A stretch of 64,000 nucleotides of DNA, from contig CADASP010000005.1 of assembly GCA_902790625.1 (NCBI GenBank), positions 124,001 through 188,000 on the forward strand, in the 5' to 3' direction. The stretch comes from an uncultured Prevotellaceae bacterium (lineage in GTDB: Bacteria > Bacteroidota > Bacteroidia > Bacteroidales > Bacteroidaceae). The position numbers were made by a program, and so were the translations under genes. Below, one piece after another: positions 9,357 through 17,795 of this stretch. The stretch's first letter is position 1. Each line of letters starts with the position of its first letter. The notes under the pieces were generated by a model. It was not told the origin of the DNA and made no database searches. It saw only the letters and a list, made by a program, of their open reading frames with translations.

Positions 9357-9971
9357 TTACTCATCCTCCACCTGCCACCACTTGACGCTGAGTTCCGACG
9401 CAGGGACGTAGGTGGGGCTTTTATGGTCGGGCAGTGCGATGTGAATGAGATGGTTGCTGCACAGCTGCAGCGCCCGTGCCACCCATGTGCGCGATTGCTC
9501 ATCGTTGAGCACGATGACCACCAGCACAGTACTGCCATAGCCCACTTGCCCATACGCTTTGGAGAGGCTGGCCACATCGAAGTGCATCTGGCTGTAGCGC
9601 GCCGACGAGTGGTTGTCGAGCTGTCCGTCGCGCTGCGTGCCATAGGCGCTCACGGGATGCAGCTCCACCGTGCGCCCACCGCGCTCATAGCTCACGGTGG
9701 GGGCATAGGTGTTGCTCACGTCGACCAGTGGCGCCTTCGTGCCGTCGGGCAGGATGGTGCGGTCGGCCTCGCGCCCTGTGGCATAGTCGAAGTTCACGTC
9801 GGCGGCGTAGAACAAGTAGACGTTGCCGTGGGGGGCCTGCACGTTGGCTCCTGTCACAGTGAGGTCGAGCGTGCTCACCGTGGGCAGCTGCTGCGCTTCG
9901 TCGCTGTCGCCACAAGCCACCAGCATCATGAGCAGCGCCAGCAGCAGCGTAGTCCTGCCTGTCGTCTTCAT
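9357..9971 (-). CDS. Small PUL lipoprotein of unknown function
   Basis: Start chosen at MKTTGRTTLLLALLMMLVAC, giving 204 residues. It has a lipobox (LMMLVAC, Cys about residue 20), so it is an outer-membrane or periplasmic lipoprotein. The start codon lies one base after the stop of the upstream gene, so the two are translated together. I do not recognise a family. The body is beta-rich, with LDLTVTGANVQAPHGNVYLFY near the N-terminus. Its place between the DUF4998-like lipoprotein and the GH30 suggests a glycan-binding or accessory role at the cell surface. Confidence 0.72.
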   Translation of the reverse strand: MKTTGRTTLLLALLMMLVACGDSDEAQQLPTVSTLDLTVTGANVQAPHGNVYLFYAADVNFDYATGREADRTILPDGTKAPLVDVSNTYAPTVSYERGGRTVELHPVSAYGTQRDGQLDNHSSARYSQMHFDVASLSKAYGQVGYGSTVLVVIVLNDEQSRTWVARALQLCSNHLIHIALPDHKSPTYVPASELSVKWWQVEDE

Positions 9972-9972
9972 C

Positions 9973-10383
9973 TTACTCACGTCCTGGGATGGGGGTGAAA
10001 GTCTCGCTGACGGGGATGGAGAGGTTGCCGAAGCCATCGATGGTATAGACATCGAACTCGTAGCCCTGCAGCTCCAGTCCGCTGATGGTGTACTCCGTCA
10101 CCACCTGCTGTATGTCGTAGGTCTGCACGTCGTCGGCCGTCTTCTTGGCCAGGATGCGGATGGCCTTCACGCGGTGGGTGTCGTCTACGATGTCCCAGCT
10201 CAGCGTCAGCGTGCCCGATTCGGGCGACACGGCCTTCAGGTTGCGCACGGCCGGCGAGTAGGTGGGCACGTTGGCCAGGTAGTCGGCGTAGTTGTCGTCC
10301 ATGTCCTTGCAACTGGTGGTCATGGCGATGCCGCAAGCCACCACGCAACCACACACAAAGTATTTGATGCTCTTGGTAATCAT
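9973..10383 (-). CDS. Small lipoprotein, DUF4998-like
   Basis: A 136-residue lipoprotein with lipobox IAMTTSCKD (Cys about residue 25). The body is a single fibronectin III-like or Ig-like sandwich: GTLTLSWDIVDDTHRVKAIRI, EYTISGLELQGYEFDVYTID. It resembles the short DUF4998 proteins that accompany DUF4959/DUF5000 surface binding proteins in Bacteroidota PULs. The gap to the upstream gene is 36 bases. The family name is from memory and not verified. A role in glycan capture is inferred from context. Confidence 0.72.
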   Translation of the reverse strand: MITKSIKYFVCGCVVACGIAMTTSCKDMDDNYADYLANVPTYSPAVRNLKAVSPESGTLTLSWDIVDDTHRVKAIRILAKKTADDVQTYDIQQVVTEYTISGLELQGYEFDVYTIDGFGNLSIPVSETFTPIPGRE

Positions 10384-10419
10384 ATTATTTATCGTCTAAA
10401 TGATACAAAAATCTTGTCG

Positions 10420-11880
10420 TTACTTCTTTCTCACGCTGGCAGCAGCCTCTTTGGCTGCCAGCTCCTCGGGACTGACGAGCACGGCTCCGTAGAGGTTCAG
10501 CTCGGAGAGTCCCGACACCTGGCGCTTGGAGAGATCCCAGTTCTCCACCATGCGCACCCGCAGATAGCGCACCGAGTCGGTCATCTCGTCCAGTTCCCAC
10601 TCATGGCCGTCGAGCGCAGCCTGGTAACTCTCGTTGGTGGGCATGTAGACATTGGTCTTGCCCAGATATTCGGGATTGGTCCAGTATTGGGGCAGCGCGC
10701 CAGCAGTGGAGTTGGTGGCGATGTCGCAGTCTTTGATGAGGAACCAAGCATCCTCGTCGAGGGTCATGGCCCCGAAGAGCTTGAAGTGCTTCAGGTTGGT
10801 GGGCTGGTAGTAGTCGTAGTCGTCGCTGACACCTTCGGTCTGGTTGGCGCCCGAATAGGGCTGGTCGCCATAGTGATAGGCACGCTGCCAAGCCTTCAGT
10901 CGCGAGATGCTCACCACCTGGTGCATGTCCACCACCACGTCCATCTGCTCGGTGTCCCAAGGCAGGGCTGCTCCGTAGGTGACGCTGCTGTGGCTGGCAT
11001 CGGTGGCTGCATAACCATGGTAGCCGCCGGCCTTGCTGTCGATGATGCCGTCGAAGAAGGCGGCGTTCACATTGTCGTCCCAAGCGGGTTGCAGGGTGGT
11101 GAGCTTGGGCACCAGCGTCCAGATGTATTGCTTCACAGTGCCGCCCTTGGGGTCTTCGCGCTCCTCAAACTTGCGGAACTCAGCCTCGGGGGGCACGCTG
11201 TAGGGTGCACGTGCGCTCTCCACCGTCTTGTTGCCCTGCGAGTCTTCCACACGATAGGTCACGTCATAGGTGCCCTCGAAGAGTCCGCGCACGCGGCTCT
11301 TGGCGTTGCGCATCTTGCTCACCAGATAGCGGGTGCGGGTGACACCCTCGGCATCGGTGTAGGTCACCACCACATAGACGGGCTTGCCCACAGTCTTGTC
11401 GTCAATCTCGTCGGCATTGCTCACATCGGCGCCCACGGGGTTCTCCCACAGCACGGTGAAACCGCCGGGCATGGGATGGATGGTGAGGTTGTCCTTGACA
11501 ATGTTGATGTAGGAGCGTCCCGGCTGCACGTTGATGATGGTGGCAGCGGTCTCGCCACCCCATTTGTCGACGGCAGAGACAGCGATGGGATAGGTCTTCG
11601 TTTCGTCGGCCAGGCCGTCCACCTCGACTTTGTTGTCGTAGATGCTGGCAGCATGGCTCACCTTCTTCCCCAGGGAGTTGGTGTAGGAGGCTTTGATGTA
11701 GAGCAGGTCGTTGCTCTCGGGTGCCTGATAGGTGATGATGGCTCCACCCATGGTGGGTTCGTAGCTCAGGTTGCTGACGGCGGTCAGCGACGTGTCGTCA
11801 TCATCGGAGCAGGAAACCAGGGTTACGGCAATGCCGCAACATACTGAACTTGCAAGGAAAAGCTTAATTATCTTGTTCAT
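10420..11880 (-). CDS. Surface glycan-binding lipoprotein, DUF4959/DUF5126/DUF5000-like
   Basis: 486 residues in the position of SusE/SusF, right after susD. The lipobox is TLVSCSDDDD, with an acidic stretch after the Cys that is typical of lipoprotein surface-export signals in Bacteroidota. N-terminal and middle parts look like two sandwich repeats (LSYEPTMGGAIITYQAPES; VLWENPVGAD). The C-terminal third resembles a discoidin/F5-8 type C fold (FFDGIIDSKAGGYHGY... PWDTEQMDVVVDMHQV... LSELNLYGA). This is the usual architecture of a surface glycan-binding protein feeding a SusCD pair. It ends in a short charged tail rich in Ala, Glu and Lys. Confidence 0.82.
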   Translation of the reverse strand: MNKIIKLFLASSVCCGIAVTLVSCSDDDDTSLTAVSNLSYEPTMGGAIITYQAPESNDLLYIKASYTNSLGKKVSHAASIYDNKVEVDGLADETKTYPIAVSAVDKWGGETAATIINVQPGRSYINIVKDNLTIHPMPGGFTVLWENPVGADVSNADEIDDKTVGKPVYVVVTYTDAEGVTRTRYLVSKMRNAKSRVRGLFEGTYDVTYRVEDSQGNKTVESARAPYSVPPEAEFRKFEEREDPKGGTVKQYIWTLVPKLTTLQPAWDDNVNAAFFDGIIDSKAGGYHGYAATDASHSSVTYGAALPWDTEQMDVVVDMHQVVSISRLKAWQRAYHYGDQPYSGANQTEGVSDDYDYYQPTNLKHFKLFGAMTLDEDAWFLIKDCDIATNSTAGALPQYWTNPEYLGKTNVYMPTNESYQAALDGHEWELDEMTDSVRYLRVRMVENWDLSKRQVSGLSELNLYGAVLVSPEELAAKEAAASVRKK

Positions 11881-11987
11881 AACTTTCAGTTTTCAATTTT
11901 CAATCTTTATAGTTTGCAGTCCTCAGAGGAGAGGGAAACACGGAACGATGCTGAGCGCACCGTGTGCTCTGTGGATGGGTTCAACGC

Positions 11988-13949
11988 TTAATAGCCGGGA
12001 TTCTGCACCAGCAGCGGATTCTTCACCAGCTCGTCGGTGGGAATGGGCCACAAGTAGTTGCGGGTGGTGAACACATGCAGCAACTGTGGGTCTTGGCGGC
12101 GCTGGTAATAGTCCTGGGCGGTGGTGCCATCGGCATTCCACTGGTAGATGTTGGTGTTGAAGTATTTCGAGCCTTCCAGCCAGCGGCGCACATCGTCGTG
12201 GCGATAGCACTCGAAGGCCAGCTCAGCGGTGCGCTCCTGCTTGATGATCTGGCGCATACCGTCTTTCGTGGTATACATATTGGGATGCTTGGCATTGGCC
12301 CAAGCCTCTTCCACGGTGGGCACACCAGCTCGCGAGCGGATGCTATCGAGCAGGTTGAGCACGTCCTGCTGGCGAGCCTCGCCATAGACCTCGTTGAGGC
12401 ATTCGGCATAGCTGAGCATCATCTCGTTGTAGCGGATGATGGGCCAAGGATAGAGGGTGATGGTGCCGTTGCCCTGTGTGTCGGGGTGCATCAGCTTGCG
12501 CAGGAATACGCCGCTGGTGGGCACGTCGATATCGTTGTGGCTCTGACGGCCGTTGGCTTCCTGGTAGCGCATCTTCAGATTGTAGAGCGTGCCGTAGCCC
12601 CGCACTCGAGAGCGGTCGAAGCCGATGGAGGCATAGAATCGCGGCTCGCGGTTCATAAACATATAGGCCGTCTGCTCACCCACCTGTGCAACGGTGTTGT
12701 GGTCGGCGGTAATGGTCACAATACTGTCGCGATGGACATAGTCGAAAGTGGGGTCTTCGTCAAGGGGCAGACCGTTCTTGGTGTAGAAGAACTCCGTGGC
12801 ATTGAGCGTGGGACCAAACCACTGCCAGGCATCGCCGGTGCTGGTGGCAGCCGAACTCTTGTAGTTGATGGAGCGCTGCACATTGTGCCATGAGTACCAG
12901 CTCTCAGCTGTGCGCGAAGCACCCCAGATGACCTCTTCGTTCCACTTCGTCACCATGGCATACTGGTAGTTGTACATATAGGGCAGACGGATGCTGTCGT
13001 TGCGGAAGTTGCGGGCATCGACGGTCTTCGAGTAGTCGCTGGCGGGATAGCGATAGAGCTTCACGCTCAGCTGGGCGCACATCTTCATGGCCTCTTCATA
13101 GGCTGCCAGCGCGCGCTGCCACTTCTTGGCCTCCAGCTCCTTGTCGTCCTGCGGGAAGAGCTTGGTGCCGTCCTTGTTCTCCAATGAGTAGTAGAGGGGG
13201 TTGTTGTTGAACAGCGGGCTGGCGGCATAGAGCAGCACCTTGGCCTTCAGGCAGCGATTGATGAGCTGGTCGATGCGTCCCAGCTCGGCGGTGTTGATGA
13301 TGCGTATGGGCAGTGCGTCGACACTCTCGTCGAGCAAACCCACGATGTAGTTCACCACCGAGTCAACGGGCACGCGCACCAGCTGGTTCTCGGCTGCCGA
13401 GACGTCGAGGGCGGTCTCCTTGTCGACAAGGGGGATGGCTCCATACTGCGTGAACAGCAGGAAGTGGTAGTAGGCCTTGAGGAATGTCACCTCGGCGCTC
13501 CATCGCGATATCTCGCTCTGCGTCATGTCGGGCACGCGGCCGATGTTGTTCAGAAACGAGTTGCAGATGCGCAAGGGGATGAAGAGCGATGCCTCGCAGG
13601 GGGCATGCTCGTACCAGCTGGCGCCCGTGTCGCCATACCAGTAGCTCATGATGGGCCTGTCGGCGCTGATTTTGCCCAGCATGGCGTTCTTGCCGTCGGT
13701 GACGCGGTCGATGCCCATAATCATTTCGTCGCTCATCCCCAGGAAGGAGTAGGTGTTGTCGAATTCGGGCAGATAGTGGTAGCAGGTGGCCAAGGCGTTG
13801 TAGGCCGTCTCCTTGCGGTTGTAGATGGCCGACACCTCCTGGGTGTTGTCGGGGACTACGTCGAGGTAGTCGCTGCAGCTTGTGATGGCTGCTGTGATAC
13901 AGCAGCATACGGAACAGGCGGCAAATATGTTGTTGATCTTCGTCTTCAT
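11988..13949 (-). CDS. susD: SusD/RagB-family outer-membrane lipoprotein
   Basis: 653 residues with lipobox AITSCSDYLD, then the SusD helical TPR scaffold (YNALATCYHYLPEFDNTYSFLG; FLKAYYHFLLFTQYGAIPLV) and the C-terminal SusD domain (LNEVYGEARQQDVLNLLDSIRSRAGVP is a typical SusD helix region). It forms the lid that binds oligosaccharide over the SusC channel. The start is 40 bases after the stop of susC, which fixes the pair. The terminal PIPTDELVKNP motif is typical. It is fairly long for SusD. Confidence 0.93.
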   Translation of the reverse strand: MKTKINNIFAACSVCCCITAAITSCSDYLDVVPDNTQEVSAIYNRKETAYNALATCYHYLPEFDNTYSFLGMSDEMIMGIDRVTDGKNAMLGKISADRPIMSYWYGDTGASWYEHAPCEASLFIPLRICNSFLNNIGRVPDMTQSEISRWSAEVTFLKAYYHFLLFTQYGAIPLVDKETALDVSAAENQLVRVPVDSVVNYIVGLLDESVDALPIRIINTAELGRIDQLINRCLKAKVLLYAASPLFNNNPLYYSLENKDGTKLFPQDDKELEAKKWQRALAAYEEAMKMCAQLSVKLYRYPASDYSKTVDARNFRNDSIRLPYMYNYQYAMVTKWNEEVIWGASRTAESWYSWHNVQRSINYKSSAATSTGDAWQWFGPTLNATEFFYTKNGLPLDEDPTFDYVHRDSIVTITADHNTVAQVGEQTAYMFMNREPRFYASIGFDRSRVRGYGTLYNLKMRYQEANGRQSHNDIDVPTSGVFLRKLMHPDTQGNGTITLYPWPIIRYNEMMLSYAECLNEVYGEARQQDVLNLLDSIRSRAGVPTVEEAWANAKHPNMYTTKDGMRQIIKQERTAELAFECYRHDDVRRWLEGSKYFNTNIYQWNADGTTAQDYYQRRQDPQLLHVFTTRNYLWPIPTDELVKNPLLVQNPGY

Positions 13950-13989
13950 GATTGATAACTCTTAAATGCTATTCTTATTTATTGAACTG

Positions 13990-16900
13990 TTAGAACTCCA
14001 CGTTCAGTCCTACGTTGTAGACGCGCTGCGTGGGATAGCCAATGCCATAGCCGCCCATTTCGGGGTCCCACAGTTTGAAATCGCTGATGCAGAAGAGGTT
14101 GTTGCCCGAGGCAAAGAACCTGATCACCTCGAAGCCCAGCTTCTTGGTGAACTTGGCGGGCAGCGAATAGCCCATCTCCACGGTCTTCAGGCGGAGGAAC
14201 GAGCCGTTGCGCAGCCACCAGGTGCTGTTCACCGTGTTGTTCGAGCGGATGCTGGTGGAGAGTCGGGGCCAGAAGGCGTGCGGGTCGGGGTTCTCCTCGC
14301 TCCAGTAGTTGCCAGCCACCAGCTTCAGGGCATTGCGGTGAGCGGCGAAAGGCTCGATGCTGCTGGGCTGGATGAAGAACGACGAGTGGGCCGAGCCTTG
14401 GAAGAAGAACGAGATGTCGAAGTTCTTATAGCCCGTGGAGGCGCCAAAGCCGTAGATAATCTCAGGGTCGGTGGGGTAGCCGATGGCCACCTGGTCCTTC
14501 ACGTCGATGATACCATCTTGGTTCACGTCGATATACTTGATGTCGCCAGCCATATAGTCGCTGTTGGGCACCAGACCGAACTGGCGTGGCGAGTTCTCCA
14601 CGTCGTTGGCGTCGATGAACAGTCGCTCGGCCACGTAGCCCCATTGCTGGCTGAGGTTGTAGCCCATGCGGTTGCGCCACGATTCGGGGTAGATGATGTC
14701 GCCGCCGCTGATATACTCGCTGGTGGCGTAGGTGAAGTTGAAGCGCGTCTGCAGCCACCAGTCGCGCGTGATGCTCCAGTTGATGTCGAACGAGGCGTCG
14801 ATGCCATGGCTACGAGCCTTGCCCATGTTGGCATAGATGTCGGCAGTGGCACCCATCGTCAGGGGCACGGCTTGCATGCGCTGGTAGATGTCGTCGCGGG
14901 TCTCGCGGAAATATTCCACTTGGATGTTGGCCTTGCCCAGCAGGTCCACCTCCACACCATAGTTCTGTTTCTTGGCAGCCTCCCAGCCAATCTTCGAGTT
15001 GGCATAGCGGGTGATGCTGTAGCCGTCGTAGACGGTGCCGAAGCTCTCGCCCCAGCGGTAGCCGGTGCTGGAGTTGCTGGTGTTCACGTCGCTGAGATAG
15101 TAGAATCGCTCGTTGGTGCCCATGATGTTGTCGTTACCCACCAATCCGTAGCTGGCCTTGAACTTCCACATGGGGAAGATGTCGGCGAGTCCCCAGTCGC
15201 TCCAGAACTTCTCGTTGGAGATGATGTAGCCCACGCCGATGGAGGGGAAGAAGCCCCAGCGGTGGTTCTTGTCGAACTTCTCCGAGCCGTTGTAGCCGAA
15301 GTTGGCCTCAAGGAAATAGCGGTCGGCATAGCTATAGGTGAGACGACCGGAGAGTCCCATGGTGCGGATGGGCAGCGAGCCGAAGGCGCCACCGGCATTG
15401 CCGCGCAGCTGCTCCTTCTGCTGGCCCACGAGCATGGCCGACAGCGAGTGGTCGGCAAACGTGCGGCTCCACTGGGCAGCCACCTCAAAGTAGTAGGAGC
15501 TACTGGTCGACAGGCTCTGGTCGGGATTGCTCAGGCGGTCGGTGCCCTCGCCAATCTGGTTCAGGCTGTATTTGGTGCCCAGCTCCGACACGTTGGTCAC
15601 CAGGGCGTAGTAGAACGGTGTCATTCGGCGGGTGTTGGTGTTGGAGCCAGTGGAAGAGAACGAGGCCAGTCCGCGCACCGACAGGCCTGGCGTCAGCATG
15701 CCCAGGTCTTGCTCGATGGTGAAGATGCTGTTGCCCGTGTAGCTGAAGGCATCGCTGTAGCCCTGCATCATCTGGGCGTAGGGGTTGGGATATTGCGCGC
15801 GCTGTCCGGCGTTGCCATAGAGCACATGGTCGGCATAGTACCACGTGTTGTCAATCGACTTGTCGTAGAAGGCGGGGAAGTCAACAGGGTTGGCGCGCAT
15901 GATTTGGTCGAAGAGCGTCGTGGTGCTCACGGCAGGGGTGTTCGAGCGGTCGAGCAGCGAGTACACCTTCACCGAGGCTTTCGTGGTCTTCGTGAGGTTC
16001 ACGTCGATGTTGGCGCGGATGTTGTAGCGGTTGATGCTGATGTTGTTGTTGTAGTTGTTCACCGAAGGCACCTTCAGCAAACCGTTCTCATGGGTATAGG
16101 CGGCCGAGAGGTAGTACTGTGCCACCTCGCCGCCACCCGAGGCGGTGATGGTGGCCTTGGTGTTGATGGCTTGGTTCTTGAACATCATGCCATACCAGTC
16201 GACATTGGGATAGAGCATGGGGTCGGTGCCGGCGGCGGTGTTCTCAATCTTCTCCATCAGATAGGCGTCGCTGGTCAGACCTTTTGTATCGCGCGTGCGC
16301 TGCGCGTAGTTATATAGGTTCATGTAGTCCACGCCATCGAGGAACTCCAGAATCTTCGTCGGGGTCGAAATCTGCGTCTCCAGGCGGGTGGTGATCTTCA
16401 TCTTGCCCTTGCGACCGCTCTTGGTGGTGACGAGCACCACGCCGTTGGCACCCTTCGAACCGTAGAGAGCGGTGGCCGTGGCATCCTTCATGATGCTGAA
16501 GCTGGCAATGTTTTCGGGTTCCAGGCGAGCCAGGTCTTCGGTCGACATCTCCACGCCATCGATGAGAATCAGCGGACCTGCCAGCGCGCTGTTGATGGTG
16601 GAGACACCACGCACGAAGAAGTTGGCATTGTCCTTGCCTGGCTCGCCCGAGCGCTGATAGCTGATAATGCCAGCGATGCGGCCAGCCAGCGTGTTGGTCA
16701 GGTTGGTCGAGGGGGTCTTCAGCTCGGCGGGGTTAATGGTCTCAATGGAGCCTATCACCGAGTTCTTCTTCTGCTTGGCAAAAGCCACCACGACGGTTTC
16801 TTCGAGCGTGTTCTCGTCTTCGCGCATCACCACGTCGATCACCTCGCGGTTGCCCACATATTCTTTTTGGGGGGTGAAGCCGATGTAGCTGAAGGTGATG

Positions 16901-17115
16901 GTGTCGGTAGGGTTGGCGGTGATGGCGTAGCGGCCGTCGATGCTGGTGGTGGTGCCGGCGGCTTCCTTGCCCTTCACCACGACACTCACGCCGGGGAGTT
17001 CCGTGCCCTCGGCGTCGGCCACCTTACCTTTCACCAACCGTTGCGCTTGCGTGGGCAACGAACCCGCCAGCATCGCAACGAAGGCGAACAATAAATGTGC
17101 AGACTTTCTTGTCAT
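13990..17115 (-). CDS. susC: SusC/RagA-family TonB-dependent transporter
   Basis: 1041 residues from ATG at 17115 (MTRKSAHLLFAF), where a signal peptide ending LPTQAQ begins; a longer frame would need a TTG start. Domains: carboxypeptidase-regulatory-like (GVSVVVKGKEAAGTTTSIDGR), TonB box and plug (IMKDATATALYGSKGANGVV), then a 22-strand barrel ending in VYNVGLNVEF with the terminal Phe. It imports oligosaccharides across the outer membrane with SusD. First gene of the minus-strand PUL operon, with a consensus promoter at 17189-17219. The divergent GH16-GH18 gene starts 680 bases away. Confidence 0.95.
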   Translation of the reverse strand: MTRKSAHLLFAFVAMLAGSLPTQAQRLVKGKVADAEGTELPGVSVVVKGKEAAGTTTSIDGRYAITANPTDTITFSYIGFTPQKEYVGNREVIDVVMREDENTLEETVVVAFAKQKKNSVIGSIETINPAELKTPSTNLTNTLAGRIAGIISYQRSGEPGKDNANFFVRGVSTINSALAGPLILIDGVEMSTEDLARLEPENIASFSIMKDATATALYGSKGANGVVLVTTKSGRKGKMKITTRLETQISTPTKILEFLDGVDYMNLYNYAQRTRDTKGLTSDAYLMEKIENTAAGTDPMLYPNVDWYGMMFKNQAINTKATITASGGGEVAQYYLSAAYTHENGLLKVPSVNNYNNNISINRYNIRANIDVNLTKTTKASVKVYSLLDRSNTPAVSTTTLFDQIMRANPVDFPAFYDKSIDNTWYYADHVLYGNAGQRAQYPNPYAQMMQGYSDAFSYTGNSIFTIEQDLGMLTPGLSVRGLASFSSTGSNTNTRRMTPFYYALVTNVSELGTKYSLNQIGEGTDRLSNPDQSLSTSSSYYFEVAAQWSRTFADHSLSAMLVGQQKEQLRGNAGGAFGSLPIRTMGLSGRLTYSYADRYFLEANFGYNGSEKFDKNHRWGFFPSIGVGYIISNEKFWSDWGLADIFPMWKFKASYGLVGNDNIMGTNERFYYLSDVNTSNSSTGYRWGESFGTVYDGYSITRYANSKIGWEAAKKQNYGVEVDLLGKANIQVEYFRETRDDIYQRMQAVPLTMGATADIYANMGKARSHGIDASFDINWSITRDWWLQTRFNFTYATSEYISGGDIIYPESWRNRMGYNLSQQWGYVAERLFIDANDVENSPRQFGLVPNSDYMAGDIKYIDVNQDGIIDVKDQVAIGYPTDPEIIYGFGASTGYKNFDISFFFQGSAHSSFFIQPSSIEPFAAHRNALKLVAGNYWSEENPDPHAFWPRLSTSIRSNNTVNSTWWLRNGSFLRLKTVEMGYSLPAKFTKKLGFEVIRFFASGNNLFCISDFKLWDPEMGGYGIGYPTQRVYNVGLNVEF

Positions 17116-17188
17116 GTCGCTAAAGTGTTTATTAGGTTGATAAATGTGTTTCGTATTCAATGGTCGATAGTTGCTGCGTTTGCAAGTG

Positions 17189-17219
17189 CAAAGTTAGGTA
17201 AAAAAATGACATGAGTCAA
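17189..17219 (-). promoter_or_regulatory. Bacteroides-type promoter of the PUL operon
   Basis: On the minus strand TTGA (17216-17219) is separated by exactly 19 bases from TAACTTTG (17189-17196). This matches the -33 TTTG / -7 TAnnTTTG consensus. The predicted transcript starts some 65 bases before the susC ATG. Confidence 0.8.
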
Positions 17220-17736
17220 CTGTATCAACAAACCAATATGGACAAATATGGGCATCAGAAAAACACTAATCGCTAATACTCAGCCATTTGACGCTTTTGA
17301 AGGGGCAGAAAAAATATGGACGTTCAAGCGGATGATATACTGGCGAAACGAGGCCGACGGCCACTTTTTGAAGGCCGCGAAGCCCCTGCGCGAAGAAACT
17401 CTATCGCACGCGAAAATTTGGAGCGCGACTTTTTTCAAAAAGTCAACGCCAAAAAAAATTTGGTAACGCTATTTTTTTGTCCCAGGCCGTGGGATTTTTT
17501 TATGTGCTGACTCATTTGCCGTAGGGACGGACATTGTGTCCGTCCGCAAGCAGAAATAGTTACTTCTACAACTCTGGACAAACTTGGGGGGCCTTCCCTA
17601 CGGTGCTAACGGGGCTTGACTCATGGCGCTGACAGCCCATATTGCCGCCACACCATGCGACCACTTAACAGCCGATGGCTCAGGACGTTGATTCTTTCGC
17701 CATCGGCCCTACATCCATATTTCCTGCCATATCTGC
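17220..17736. other. Intergenic region between divergent PUL operons, with repeats
   Basis: I see no gene. Bases 17425-17475 hold an A/T-run motif with GTCAACGCC that recurs inverted near 51720-51770. Bases 17525-17545 form a perfect palindrome, GGACGGACA-TTG-TGTCCGTCC. Short ORFs can be read through 17248-17510, but they follow the repeat and have no support. Confidence 0.55.
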
Positions 17737-17767
17737 TGTGCCGTGTCGAAGAAAAAGGCTAACTTTG
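17737..17767 (+). promoter_or_regulatory. Bacteroides-type promoter of the GH16-GH18 operon
   Basis: TGTG (17737-17740), 19 bases, then TAACTTTG (17760-17767). The -7 box is a full match and the -33 box has one mismatch. The start codon is at 17796. The same -7 sequence serves the divergent susC gene, so both arms of the PUL may be read by the same sigma factor. Confidence 0.7.
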
Positions 17768-17795
17768 CAACAGAATTAATGACACAGCACACAAT

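Noticed and set aside
13966..16317. Very long plus-strand ORF opposite susC
   Set aside because: It is the antisense shadow of susC (Val/Ala/Gly/His-rich protein) with no domain; the same applies to the 9823-11847 and 46428-47858 frames.
17248..17510. Two short overlapping plus-strand ORFs between the PUL operons
   Set aside because: They run through repeat sequence, overlap each other in different frames, and show no domain or start signal.
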